Origin: LW40-45 sp048883105
GTDB taxonomy: Archaea > Asgardarchaeota > Lokiarchaeia > Sigyniarchaeales > SOKP01
NCBI GenBank assembly: GCA_048883105.1
Contig: JBHLQY010000006.1
Coordinates: 1-57,159 of the forward strand
Length of the DNA: 57,159 bases
Direction: 5' to 3'
This document shows positions 34,437-43,972 of the stretch, one piece after another; within the stretch, counting starts at the first letter, position 1, and every line of letters begins with the position of its first letter. Both the position numbers and the translations under genes were made by a program. The notes under the pieces were generated by a model, which did no database searches, was not told the origin of the DNA, and worked only from the letters and a program-made list of their open reading frames with translations.

Positions 34437-35744
34437 TTATTCGATTAATAATGTTTCTTTGACTCTAAGAAAGAATGGAATTGATATCATAAAAAATATT
34501 ATAGCTACGACAAATATCCATTGCAGGCCGTAAATTGTAGCAATAATACCTGCTGCTAAGGCTCCAATTATCTGTGAAACAGTAAATACAATGTTTAATA
34601 CACCCAAAAATTTACCTCTTTTCTCTTCAGGAAGAAGATCTTGTGCCCATGCCTGCATAGGAGTTAAAAGTCCTAAAATTCCCACCAATATGAATGGAAA
34701 AAAGATATAAAGTAAAAGGAAGTTGATTTCATTACCATTTTTCACGAACATTATCATAACAAATCCAAGACTAGTTATTATAATAGAAGCAGGTATATAT
34801 TTTTTTCTGCCATATTTATCTGCTAGTTTACCAAGAATCATCGTTATTACGATAAGAATAGGAAAACTAATAACAATCACCATTAAAAGTTGTAATGTTG
34901 TAAGGCCTAACGAGAAAATAAAAATAAATAGAAACGGTATTATTGCACTAATTCCACATCTAAAAATAGTTAAAGCTAAAGTTATCCGATAGAATTCATT
35001 TTGTTTTCTAAATTCTTCAAGATCAAATATTTCTTTTAATTCTACGAAAAATCCCTTTTTAGGAGGTAATTCAGAGACAGGCTTTTCCTTAACAAAAATG
35101 AATCCTATTAACGCTCCAAAAATAAAGGCTCCTCCACCAATCGAAAGTATAAATAAGTATCCTTCCTGATTAATAATATTTCCCTCTCCGCGTGGATTTG
35201 GAACCGCAAACAATTCATTTGCTAATAGAAATGCTGCTATTCCGATCAATAATCCTATAAATCCGACTGCATTTATAATTCCATTAGCTCGCCCTCTATA
35301 TTCAGGCTCCACGATATCTGGTACAAGAGCTCTTTCAGATACATAATATGCGTTAGATGCAATTCCAATAATGATGACATCTAAAAAAAGACACCAAAGA
35401 TAATTTGGGGCAAACGCAAATGTAATCATTGCGATACCGGCAATAATTCCCCCAAACAGCAAGTAAGGTCTTCTTCGACCGTATTTAGAACGGGTATTGT
35501 CACTAAATATTCCCCACACTAGGTTCATTATTAACCCCATAGTAGCTGATAAAGAAACCATTATTGAGACGTAAATTTCAGGTAATTCTAATACATGAAC
35601 TAAGTACGTGTTAAAAAAGTTCTGTTCAAAAAAGCCAAAAATGACATCGCAGGAGTATAAAATCCCAATTAAGATCGCTTGAATTAAAACAACTTTAGGC
35701 ATAGCCTTCTTTAATTTTTTATCTTCCATTTGAAAATCAACCAT
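34437..35744 (-). CDS. GPH-type (MelB/UidB-like) sugar:cation symporter
   Basis: 435 aa with about 12 membrane helices. The GPH signature DNTRSKYGRRRPYLLFG (about 83-99) and YSSERALVPD-type motif (YYVSERALVPDIVEPEYRGRANGI) are clear; a second half loop reads GKLADKYGRKKY. GPH carriers transport disaccharides and glucuronides. It lies 75 nt after the GH2 gene on the same strand, as in the uidA-uidB arrangement of glucuronide users. Confidence 0.88.
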   Translation of the reverse strand: MVDFQMEDKKLKKAMPKVVLIQAILIGILYSCDVIFGFFEQNFFNTYLVHVLELPEIYVSIMVSLSATMGLIMNLVWGIFSDNTRSKYGRRRPYLLFGGIIAGIAMITFAFAPNYLWCLFLDVIIIGIASNAYYVSERALVPDIVEPEYRGRANGIINAVGFIGLLIGIAAFLLANELFAVPNPRGEGNIINQEGYLFILSIGGGAFIFGALIGFIFVKEKPVSELPPKKGFFVELKEIFDLEEFRKQNEFYRITLALTIFRCGISAIIPFLFIFIFSLGLTTLQLLMVIVISFPILIVITMILGKLADKYGRKKYIPASIIITSLGFVMIMFVKNGNEINFLLLYIFFPFILVGILGLLTPMQAWAQDLLPEEKRGKFLGVLNIVFTVSQIIGALAAGIIATIYGLQWIFVVAIIFFMISIPFFLRVKETLLIE

Positions 35745-35819
35745 ATTTTTTTTTAAAATATTTTTTTAAAAGTATAAATTATCAATTCTAAATAATGTTT
35801 TCATTAGCTTTTCATACAT

Positions 35820-37529
35820 TTATAGTTTACGCCAAAGTTTGCGAAGTATGTGTGCTGCCATTTTTGGTTGGCGATCTCTTGTAAATACTCCTTTATAATT
35901 CAAACCTCCCGCTCTCAATATACCTTGTGCAGTTTTGAAATCACACAAGTTCCAGACATGTTGTCCTACAACATAATCTTTAGTATTTAAAAGCTCAATA
36001 TATCTCCTTATGAATTCCATTTGATACTCTTCGCTAAACATTTCTGGAGGTTGAGCATGACATCCTGGAATGGTATCGGTTCCAAATTCAGATAAGATTA
36101 TTGGTTTAGAGTATTTTTTATATAATTTGTCCAATTCTTCAGAAAGTAATTCGATACCTTCTTCAATTCTTCCTGGTTGAGTATACCATCCATAATAACG
36201 ATTTAAACAGATAATATCTAAGAATTTGTAAGTATTTTCTCCTGTACCCATCATATTAGCTATAGTAACTGGTCGAGTCGCATCTTTTTTCTTCGCAATT
36301 TCATATAATTTACGGAAAAATTCTTTTGCTCTAATACTCCTATGGGGTTCATTAGCTAAACTCCACATTATTACGCTTGGATGATTTTTATCTCTTGCGA
36401 TTAATTCTTGAATATATTGCTGGCATAATTCGAAATGACGATCAATAATTTTGAGATCAAATGTGAGCCCTACTGCTGGTGTTTCATCAATAACCAAAAA
36501 GCCTAGGCGGTCAGCTAAGTCTATCATCTGTTCTGAATATGGATAATGAGATGTGCGAAAGGAATTGGCACCTATCCAACTTAATAAGGCGAAATCTTTA
36601 ATTAAAATCACTGGAAAATAACCCTTTCCAATGATCGGAAAATCTTCATGACGCCCAAATCCAGTCAATTTTATTGGTTTTCCATTTAGGAGTAATTGAT
36701 TACCTTTAACTTCAATCGTTCGAATTCCTATTGATAAAGCGTACGAATCAAAAATAATGCCATCATGAGAGAGCTCTACTATCAAATCGTATAAGTTTGG
36801 GGCTTCTGGAGACCATAGTGCTGCATTATCCACTGATAAAGTGGTTTTTGTTAATTCTCCAGTAAGCGAAACTTCAGATATAATATTTGCACTATGTCCG
36901 CTCAAATTAATCAATGCTTTTTCTCCATAGTTGCCAGTTCTCTGAATTTTAATATTAATATATCCATTAGTACCTTCAGTGGTAGTTATAACTGTGAGAT
37001 CTTTAATCCCCTCTTTAGGCATTGTATAAATTAACACTGGGCGATGTATTCCACAGAAAGGAAAAAAATCAAAATTTGTATTAGGATAATTTAAAGGTCT
37101 CCCACTTGGAGGAACATGTTCTTTGGCTAAATTACCATCCACTCGCATAATTAATCGATTGTTTTCGGTTTTTATTAAAGATGTAATATCATATTCGAAA
37201 GGCAAGTGGCCACCTTCGTGTTGACCAAGCTTTTCACCATTTAACCATACATCTGCCACGTAGTTAACAGAGCCAAATCTCAAAAATATACGATGATTTT
37301 CCCAACTCCACGGCAGATTAAAAAAAGTCTGGTACCATGCGGGACCTAAAAAATCACGATTACCAGCGAATTGTTCGTTCCAACTAGCTGGTACTGCTAT
37401 GGGGTGAGCATCATTAAGACCATTTTGCCAATTATTTATCAGACCCTCATCATTAAAATCAAAACGAAAATCCCACAAACCAGATAAATCAATGCATTGG
37501 CGATATTTATTTATTTGAGGATAAAGCAT
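35820..37529 (-). CDS. Glycoside hydrolase family 2, beta-glucuronidase-like
   Basis: 569 aa, the length of GH2 beta-glucuronidases. Three parts: a jelly-roll sugar-binding domain (1-175, with PNTNFDFFPFCGIHRPV), an immunoglobulin-like domain (about 176-275) and a TIM barrel. The acid/base is Glu394 (LANEPHRS) and the nucleophile Glu481 (ILSEFGTDT). No signal peptide, so it acts in the cytoplasm on imported conjugates. The next gene on the same strand is a UidB-like carrier. It is divergent from the URO-D-family gene at 37609. Beta-galactosidase or mannosidase activity is possible but the FFPFCGIHRP motif favours glucuronidase. Confidence 0.88.
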   Translation of the reverse strand: MLYPQINKYRQCIDLSGLWDFRFDFNDEGLINNWQNGLNDAHPIAVPASWNEQFAGNRDFLGPAWYQTFFNLPWSWENHRIFLRFGSVNYVADVWLNGEKLGQHEGGHLPFEYDITSLIKTENNRLIMRVDGNLAKEHVPPSGRPLNYPNTNFDFFPFCGIHRPVLIYTMPKEGIKDLTVITTTEGTNGYINIKIQRTGNYGEKALINLSGHSANIISEVSLTGELTKTTLSVDNAALWSPEAPNLYDLIVELSHDGIIFDSYALSIGIRTIEVKGNQLLLNGKPIKLTGFGRHEDFPIIGKGYFPVILIKDFALLSWIGANSFRTSHYPYSEQMIDLADRLGFLVIDETPAVGLTFDLKIIDRHFELCQQYIQELIARDKNHPSVIMWSLANEPHRSIRAKEFFRKLYEIAKKKDATRPVTIANMMGTGENTYKFLDIICLNRYYGWYTQPGRIEEGIELLSEELDKLYKKYSKPIILSEFGTDTIPGCHAQPPEMFSEEYQMEFIRRYIELLNTKDYVVGQHVWNLCDFKTAQGILRAGGLNYKGVFTRDRQPKMAAHILRKLWRKL

Positions 37530-37608
37530 ATTATTAAATATTAATAAAAGTTTTTATGCTTTTTTAGAATTTGAATAATTAGATAAAACGGCTTTAATCA
37601 GAGTTTAT

Positions 37609-38757
37609 ATGAATAGTAGAGAGAGAGTAAAAAAGGCGTTCCATTTCGATAAACCCGATAGAGTACCTATGTCTCAAATGAACTTAAAAACAGATTTTTT
37701 TCCAGTCTATCAATATCATCCTAAATCTTGGCAGCCACAAAATTATCCTCCTCATGTAAGAGGGGGTGTTGAAAAAATGACTAAAATAACATATAGAAAA
37801 TTCGTATATAATTGGAAAAATACAATGAGAAACGAAGCAAGATATTCTAAAAAGTGGTGGAAAAATCCTCATGAGAGTATTGATGAATGGAGTACTATTT
37901 GGAAATCTTCAGGAACACAAAGTGATGATATAACAAAAGGTCATCCCTTTAAAGGTTTTCTTCAGGATGATTGGGATAAAATTAATGATTACCAAATCCC
38001 TGACGCATCAAATCCGGAGCGATATAGGATGATAAAAACAAAAATATGGAAATTATTAGGTAAGAATAGATATACAGTTGGTGAAATGGGAGCAAATGGT
38101 CTATTCAATCAATGTAGTCAAATTAGGGGTTTTACTAATCTTCTTATTGACTTTGCAAGACATTCACAAGAAGTAGATCAATTAATCAATAAAATACTTC
38201 CTTTTTACTTGATTCAAATTGAAAAATTTAAAGAATATTATCCAACACTAGATTCAATTATTATCGCAGATGATTTAGGAACTCAAAAATCGCCGTTCAT
38301 CAACCCAAGAATTTTTCAAAAATTTTTTAAAGAACCTTATAAAGAAATCATAGATTTAACTCATGAATTAGGAATGGATTTTATTCTACATTCTTGCGGT
38401 CAAATTTTCGAATTAATGCCAGATATTATTGATATTAATATTGACGTGTTTGAATTTGACAGCCCCCATATGACTGGAGTCGAAAATTTTAAAAAATTTG
38501 CAAAGGAGCGAAAGGTGGCATTCTGGCTTTCATCAAATATTCAGAGTACATATCCTCTTGGAACACCTGAAGAAGTAGAAGAAGAAATAAAACATTACAT
38601 TAAAGAAGTGGGTAATAATGAAGGAGGATTAGCTATTTATGAATATATGTCAAATAAGGTTTTAAGGATACCAAAAGGAAATATTATATCACAAAGAGAA
38701 GCTACTCTTAAATGGGGTAATTACAATGAAAATGGTTTTATTGATTGGTTAGCTTAG
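37609..38757 (+). CDS. URO-D-family methyltransferase-like protein
   Basis: 382 aa of the uroporphyrinogen decarboxylase fold. It opens MNSRERVKKAFHFDKPDRVPM, like the URO-D-like methylcobamide:CoM or corrinoid methyltransferase group, and has IIADDLGTQKSPFINPRIFQKF, and HSCGQIFELMPDIID (His-x-Cys-Gly), the zinc ligand pair of MtaA/MtbA-type enzymes. True URO-D catalytic features (the N-terminal RxAGRxxPEY) are absent. No corrinoid protein is adjacent. Start ATG 37609. Confidence 0.8.
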   Translation: MNSRERVKKAFHFDKPDRVPMSQMNLKTDFFPVYQYHPKSWQPQNYPPHVRGGVEKMTKITYRKFVYNWKNTMRNEARYSKKWWKNPHESIDEWSTIWKSSGTQSDDITKGHPFKGFLQDDWDKINDYQIPDASNPERYRMIKTKIWKLLGKNRYTVGEMGANGLFNQCSQIRGFTNLLIDFARHSQEVDQLINKILPFYLIQIEKFKEYYPTLDSIIIADDLGTQKSPFINPRIFQKFFKEPYKEIIDLTHELGMDFILHSCGQIFELMPDIIDINIDVFEFDSPHMTGVENFKKFAKERKVAFWLSSNIQSTYPLGTPEEVEEEIKHYIKEVGNNEGGLAIYEYMSNKVLRIPKGNIISQREATLKWGNYNENGFIDWLA

Positions 38758-38810
38758 AATCATTATTCTATCAAAACCTTAAGAAGTTAAATAATATTTT
38801 AGTTCTTAAT

Positions 38811-39713
38811 ATGGCAAAAAAAATAGTCCTTTCCGCTAAAAAAGAACACGATGTTATTAAAAATGTTATAAAGAAGCTAAAAGAAATCCAAAATATTAAT
38901 TTAATTTTACATGATCCAACTGAAGATTTTCTTAACTTAGAAGATCTGCATAATCAATTTGGAGATGCTGATTTTATAATAGCAAAAGTCGCAAGCGATT
39001 GTTCTATTGATTTACTCCATTTTGCTAAACTTTACAAAATTCCTACTTTGCATGATATCGACACAGTTTTAACGTGTAAAAATAGGGTTGCTCTTGACCA
39101 TGTTTTAAGAAGGATTTTTAATAAATATTCAAAAGAGTTAGAGAATTTTTTATTACCAAAATCTTGGACGCATTCCTTAATAAATATAAATAGATTTAAG
39201 GAATGGGCATCTTCACGATTGCCAATAGTTATTAAGAGCCATTATCAACACGATAAATATAATCGATTTAATTTCTTGGTTCAAAAAATAGAAGAAATTG
39301 ATAAATTTTGTAAAATATATTCAAAATTTTTATACTATGATGTATATATTCAAAAATTTGTGGAATGTGATGGAATAGAGCTAAAAGTATATATGATTGG
39401 AGATAAAGTATTTGGAATTAAAAGAGAAAATCCAATTTACATTTTTCTAAGAGATAGGCCCAGATCTATCGATGTTGAGACTATTAAAAGAGTCAAATTT
39501 AAAGTCCCAGATGATATGAAAAATTTAGCAAAAGTTCTTGCAAAAGAATTAAATTTAAAAATATTTGGGTTTGATTTAGTTAAGCCTCTTAATCAGGATG
39601 GATATTTTCTAATTGATTTAAACGATTTTCCTGGTTTTAGGGGTATTAACAATATTGATAATGTAATGGCTGACTTTATTAAAAAATATTTAAATCTTAT
39701 TCAAGATTATTGA
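38811..39713 (+). CDS. ITPK-like ATP-grasp protein, 4 of 4
   Basis: 300 aa from ATG 38811 (MAKKIVLSAKKEHD); the in-frame ATG at 38745 overlaps the previous gene and would add a non-family N-terminus. Segments: TLHDIDTVLTCKNRVALDHVL, LPIVIKSHYQHDKYN, VYIQKFVECDGIELKVYMIGDKVFGIKREN and the metal motif LIDLNDFPGFRGI. Compared with ITPKs, the KVYxIGD and D-x-N-x-FPG patterns match well. It is a diverged paralogue of the 32210 protein (DINDFPGF/DLNDFPGF). Substrate inferred, not proven. Confidence 0.72.
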   Translation: MAKKIVLSAKKEHDVIKNVIKKLKEIQNINLILHDPTEDFLNLEDLHNQFGDADFIIAKVASDCSIDLLHFAKLYKIPTLHDIDTVLTCKNRVALDHVLRRIFNKYSKELENFLLPKSWTHSLININRFKEWASSRLPIVIKSHYQHDKYNRFNFLVQKIEEIDKFCKIYSKFLYYDVYIQKFVECDGIELKVYMIGDKVFGIKRENPIYIFLRDRPRSIDVETIKRVKFKVPDDMKNLAKVLAKELNLKIFGFDLVKPLNQDGYFLIDLNDFPGFRGINNIDNVMADFIKKYLNLIQDY

Positions 39714-39775
39714 GTAAATTCATATCAAATTTTTTTACATTTTTAAATAAATAAGTTCTATTATTAATAGTAAAA

Positions 39776-41281
39776 ATGTCTCAAAGTGAAGTATTATTAG
39801 ATTGGACTTCTCCACTACAATCGCCTCCGCTTTTTAATTATCTTCGACAAGAAATACCAATTGAAGATCTTCGTGATTATGCCAGTCCTAGAAGGATTAA
39901 ATCGATAGATTTCGTAAAGGGCTTAGCAATAATTTTAATTATGATGGCGCATGTATCCGAAGCATGGTTAGATTCAGATTGGGTATATATTTACGCAATG
40001 ATGTTTTGTATAATGGATGTCTTTGGTCCATCATTATTTGTCTTCCTTTCAGCACTCAGTGTAGTTTTTAGTATAAAAAAAAAACAAGGAAAAGTCCACC
40101 CTAAAATTATTAGAAACCAAATTCTTTCGCGTGGAGCGTCAATCGCAGTTATTGGAATGATAATAAATCTAGCATGGTTAAATCAAGGACCTGCAGATTA
40201 TCGACCATTTTTTCCTCTAAGTTTATGGGGTTGGAATATTCTTATGTTTTTAGGTTTTTCTCAAGTATTTTCATATTATGCTTTAAAATTAACTAAAAAG
40301 TGGCGGATCATTATCGGCTTAACAATTATCTTTATTTCTATGCCCCTTAGACAATTTCTTATATATTACAGAGAAGATTATTTGATAGTGTGGATATTAC
40401 ATTTCATTATAACTTCGCCTGCTCCTCAATTGCCACTTTTTCCTTGGCTTTCAATATGTTTTTTATCTACAATATTCGGTGAATATCTTTACGAGGCAAT
40501 GATTGAAGGAACTGAAGATGCCTACGTAGGACTCATTCGGATTTTTTTATTCTGGGGTGTAATATTTATAATTTTTGGAGTTATTGCTCCCTCTATAAGT
40601 TTAGGATTACCCCCTAAAATATCTTGGGGATGGGAATTACAAACCACCGAAACAATGAACATGAATGAATATCCCCATTTATATGTATTGGGTATTATGA
40701 ACCAGCAAAAATATTATAAATTTCTTGGAATTCCTTTATTTTTAATAAGAAGTACAACCGCAAATATGCTTTATAATTTAGGCGCAGCTCTGTTAATCAT
40801 TGGAATTTTTTTCTATATTATTGATTTAAAGAATAAAGAAAACAATTTTACCTCTATGTTAATATATTACGGAAAAATATCGTTAAGTCTATTTCTCATA
40901 CATTTTATTTTTATTTTGATTTTCGTTAGTCAATTTAGCATAGTAGTATTCCCGTTTGTTATTCTTGCTTATGTGGGATTAATGGGCTTTTCTATGTATA
41001 TATGGAATGAGTATGGTAATGGGGTAGGTTCTCCAGAATGGGTGATGATACAAATCAGCAGAATCGGTCAAAAAACAGGAGAACAAGTTAAAAGAGAACT
41101 TAGAAAAACGGAGGATTTGATTAAAAATTTTACAAAAATGATAATGCCTAAGAAGACTTTACAAAAGATGGAGGACTTTATAGCGGAGAGAAAAGAAAAG
41201 AGATTAGAAAAAATAAGGAAACAAGAATTAAGAAAAAAGAGAAAAAAGCTTGAAGACAGAGTTGGTCATATAGAAGATTAA
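39776..41281 (+). CDS. DUF1624/HGSNAT-type membrane acyltransferase with basic C-tail
   Basis: 501 aa, about ten membrane helices. The start segment RIKSIDFVKGLAIILIMMAHVSEAW (about 40-64) is the signature of the heparan-alpha-glucosaminide N-acetyltransferase (DUF1624/acyltransferase 3-like) group, with the catalytic-type His in MAHV. An N-terminal cytoplasmic stretch of 38 residues and a long basic amphipathic tail (about 420-501, KKTLQKMEDFIAERKEKRLEK) flank the membrane domain. It likely transfers acyl groups across the membrane to a glycan, cell-envelope lipid or sugar. Isolated transcription unit. Confidence 0.75.
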   Translation: MSQSEVLLDWTSPLQSPPLFNYLRQEIPIEDLRDYASPRRIKSIDFVKGLAIILIMMAHVSEAWLDSDWVYIYAMMFCIMDVFGPSLFVFLSALSVVFSIKKKQGKVHPKIIRNQILSRGASIAVIGMIINLAWLNQGPADYRPFFPLSLWGWNILMFLGFSQVFSYYALKLTKKWRIIIGLTIIFISMPLRQFLIYYREDYLIVWILHFIITSPAPQLPLFPWLSICFLSTIFGEYLYEAMIEGTEDAYVGLIRIFLFWGVIFIIFGVIAPSISLGLPPKISWGWELQTTETMNMNEYPHLYVLGIMNQQKYYKFLGIPLFLIRSTTANMLYNLGAALLIIGIFFYIIDLKNKENNFTSMLIYYGKISLSLFLIHFIFILIFVSQFSIVVFPFVILAYVGLMGFSMYIWNEYGNGVGSPEWVMIQISRIGQKTGEQVKRELRKTEDLIKNFTKMIMPKKTLQKMEDFIAERKEKRLEKIRKQELRKKRKKLEDRVGHIED

Positions 41282-41332
41282 ATTTTTTTAACTATTTAAA
41301 AATCTTTTTATTTATCTTAAAATTCGTTAATT

Positions 41333-41812
41333 TTAACAAGAAAATTTTTGTAAACCTTTCATTAAACATTCTGTAATTTCGTCCCGAGCAATTCTAAATC
41401 CTTCTATTCCTCTCATCGAGGGATCTGCAATATCACCGTATTCACCCGCGAATTCTTTTACTGTAAAGACCTCTTTATTATCGACTTCTTCATATTTCAT
41501 TATTTCTTCTTTATGCTTCTCAGTAAGAGTTAATATTAAATCTGCCCTTTTAATTAATCCTTTATGTCTTTTTAAATCGAAAGATTTAGATCCATCAGAT
41601 AAATTAATTCCAATTTCTTTCATTACTAATTTAGCATCTATTGAAATCAACATTCCGTCCCTTGCATTCGAAGCAATACCTCCTGAATAAACTTCAACAT
41701 CCAAATTATTTTTTAAGAAATAGTCTTTTAATAATCCCTCAGCCATACAACTTCTCGCAGTATTGACACTACAGACAACCAAAATAGATTTGTATGGAAA
41801 CTTTTTAACCAT
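41333..41812 (-). CDS. Low-molecular-weight protein-tyrosine phosphatase/arsenate reductase family
   Basis: 159 aa. The phosphate loop is CSVNTARS (Cys14, Arg20) and the general acid lies in DIADPSMRG, as expected for LMW-PTP. Related proteins are arsenate reductases, which need extra Cys; only the loop Cys and one neighbour (SCMAE) are near the site. Substrate could be a phosphotyrosine, a phospho-sugar or arsenate. It lies 47 nt downstream of the nicotinamidase gene on the same strand. Confidence 0.85.
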   Translation of the reverse strand: MVKKFPYKSILVVCSVNTARSCMAEGLLKDYFLKNNLDVEVYSGGIASNARDGMLISIDAKLVMKEIGINLSDGSKSFDLKRHKGLIKRADLILTLTEKHKEEIMKYEEVDNKEVFTVKEFAGEYGDIADPSMRGIEGFRIARDEITECLMKGLQKFSC

Positions 41813-41859
41813 GATTTAGAAAAAGATAACTATCATTAATTTTTTATCTATGAAAATAA

Positions 41860-42546
41860 TTACTTTTTGAAACTATCTTTATTCGCAAATTTAATACCTT
41901 TATTAACCATATTTTTTAAGGAATTTGAAATATTTCCGGGAGGGAGATCAATTCCCTTTGTCAAATCAACTAAGAAATATACTTCAAATCCTAAATCAAC
42001 ACCATCTATGGCAGTATAATAACAACAATAATCTAATGCTAATCCACACACAAAAATCCTTTCAATTCCTAAAGATCTTAATTCATCAGCTAATCCTGTT
42101 TCTGATTTCTTATCATTTTCGATGAATCCTGAATAGCTATCAATTTCAGGGTTCATTCCTTTTTGAATAATTGCATCCGCCAAATGTTTTTTTAAATCCT
42201 TATGAAAGTCTGCACCTTTAGAATCTTGTACACAATGGTCTGGCCATAATATGGGACCAATTCCCTCTGATTGATATTCATCGCCTGGATTTTTGTTAGG
42301 ATGTTGACTTGCAAAAGACTTATGATTTTTCGGGTGCCAATCTTGAGTTAAAACCGCTTTTCCATTTTTTTTTTTGAAAATTTTTACGACTTTATTTATA
42401 CCATCTACTATTAGATCGCCTTCTTCTACAGGTAAAGCACCATTTGGCATAAAATCATTTTGCATATCAATTATGATTAGAGCATCTTTATTGTTAATCT
42501 TAATTTTTTTCTCAATCTTTAAATCCTCAATATTCATTTTTATCAT
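41860..42546 (-). CDS. pncA: Nicotinamidase PncA
   Basis: 228 aa isochorismatase-like hydrolase converting nicotinamide to nicotinic acid for NAD salvage. Catalytic triad: Asp27 (IIIDMQNDF), Lys129 (IQKGMN) and Cys174 (ALDYCCYYTA); metal ligands DWHPKNH (69-75). The segment WPDHCVQDSKGADFH is standard. The longer length (family about 200) reflects an N-terminal extension. In the window it complements NadA. Confidence 0.93.
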   Translation of the reverse strand: MIKMNIEDLKIEKKIKINNKDALIIIDMQNDFMPNGALPVEEGDLIVDGINKVVKIFKKKNGKAVLTQDWHPKNHKSFASQHPNKNPGDEYQSEGIGPILWPDHCVQDSKGADFHKDLKKHLADAIIQKGMNPEIDSYSGFIENDKKSETGLADELRSLGIERIFVCGLALDYCCYYTAIDGVDLGFEVYFLVDLTKGIDLPPGNISNSLKNMVNKGIKFANKDSFKK

Positions 42547-42630
42547 GGAATTTGCTTTTCTTAATTATTACAAAATATTTTTTTTTATTAATAAAATTAG
42601 TTCCTATTAAATGAAATAGAAAGATAATTT

Positions 42631-43260
42631 CTATACTTTCAATCTTTTGTAAAGAGAATATATACTGATTTCTATGGTCCAAGCGCCTAAAACGAAAAAA
42701 ACGATCCATTCTACTATAGACCATCTTACTGCTATATAAAAAATAATTAATCCCGCAGTGCTAAATCCGAAATAAGCATGGATCTTTGAAAATTTATTTT
42801 CTCTTAACATTATTAAACTAAAATAGATAAGTGATAAACATTCACCTACAAAAAATACAACTGCTAACATGGCATGAATTACAATCATAACTAAATTTAT
42901 TACAGGGAAAAATGCTATTAATGATAAAGCTATACAACTCGTAATAGATATTTTTACAGCTCGCTTTGTTAATTTCTTATTCTCATTTTCTTGCTGTAAA
43001 ATTCGTCCAAGAAAAATGACAAATGGAATAGCAAAAATACCTATTAAAATTAAGCCTATTGCAAAAAATATCGCTGCTAACCCAGGACCTATTCCTAAAA
43101 CACTCACATCATTATTTAACATGTCATAACTAGGAAAATTTAGATATGAAAGAAATACGAACATGGAACCAAAGCAGGCTGATAATAATCCATAAATCCC
43201 CCCTGGAATCTTTAATAGTATATCTACAAACTTATTTAATTTTTCTATATTTTTCACCAA
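42631..43260 (-). CDS. DUF998-type membrane protein, copy 2
   Basis: 209 aa with about six membrane helices. NNDVSVLGIGPGLAAIFFAIGLILIGIFAIPF and LSLIYFSLIMLRENKFSKIHAYFGFSTAGLIIFYIAVRWSIVEWI mark the DUF998 family, whose members are of unknown function (some are linked to lipid-like or stress functions). It is a paralogue of the protein at 43264 and lies 3 nt downstream of it. Start ATG 43260. Confidence 0.75.
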   Translation of the reverse strand: MVKNIEKLNKFVDILLKIPGGIYGLLSACFGSMFVFLSYLNFPSYDMLNNDVSVLGIGPGLAAIFFAIGLILIGIFAIPFVIFLGRILQQENENKKLTKRAVKISITSCIALSLIAFFPVINLVMIVIHAMLAVVFFVGECLSLIYFSLIMLRENKFSKIHAYFGFSTAGLIIFYIAVRWSIVEWIVFFVLGAWTIEISIYSLYKRLKV

Positions 43261-43263
43261 ATA

Positions 43264-43932
43264 TTAAAGCTTATAATAGAGCATATATAAAGAATTAACA
43301 GCTATCCATGATATTATGGCAAAAGTCGCGATCCATTCTATTATTGGCCGCCATGTAAGTAAAAATAAAACATATGTCCCAGCGACAATAAATCCATAGT
43401 ATGCTTGCAATTTCATATATTTATTATCCCTTAACATTAGAATACTAAATAATGTTAAATAAATCGCTCCGCTTGCCAAAGATATAAACGCAAATGTTCC
43501 ATGTGTGATAAAAATAATGTAATTTTCTTCAATAGATGGGAAAACACCAACTAATACATATGTAATAATCGAAATAAGCGAAAAAATTATTGCACTTTTT
43601 CTCAGAATTGGATTTACACGTTCTACATCAAAAGATCTGTAAAGAGAGATATAATATGGAATAGATACGATGCCCGAAATTACTAACCCGAGATTAAATA
43701 ATATCCCGTAAGGACCGCGTCCTAATTCGGATATCATATTTTCAAAGAAGCTATAACCTCCTGGAAATAAAACGATCGATATTATATCCCCGCTTAATAC
43801 TATAACAACCGATATAAGTCCAAATACTCCACCAGGAAATATTTTGAGGAGCTGATCCATTTTATCCATTTTTGTGTTTTTCATATCAGTAATAAATTTT
43901 ACCTTAATTTTAAAAATTTTTTTAAAATCCAT
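43264..43932 (-). CDS. DUF998-type membrane protein, copy 1
   Basis: 222 aa with about six membrane helices. ENMISELGRGPYGILFNLGLVISGIVSIPY and LTLFSILMLRDNKYMKLQAYYGFIVAGTYVLFLLTWRPIIEWIA align closely with the same positions in the downstream paralogue, indicating tandem duplication followed by divergence. The pair may form a hetero-oligomer. It follows the DEAD-box helicase gene by 40 nt. Confidence 0.75.
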   Translation of the reverse strand: MDFKKIFKIKVKFITDMKNTKMDKMDQLLKIFPGGVFGLISVVIVLSGDIISIVLFPGGYSFFENMISELGRGPYGILFNLGLVISGIVSIPYYISLYRSFDVERVNPILRKSAIIFSLISIITYVLVGVFPSIEENYIIFITHGTFAFISLASGAIYLTLFSILMLRDNKYMKLQAYYGFIVAGTYVLFLLTWRPIIEWIATFAIISWIAVNSLYMLYYKL

Positions 43933-43972
43933 TTAATACTAAAAAAATCAAATTAATTGAATCAAGAAATAA

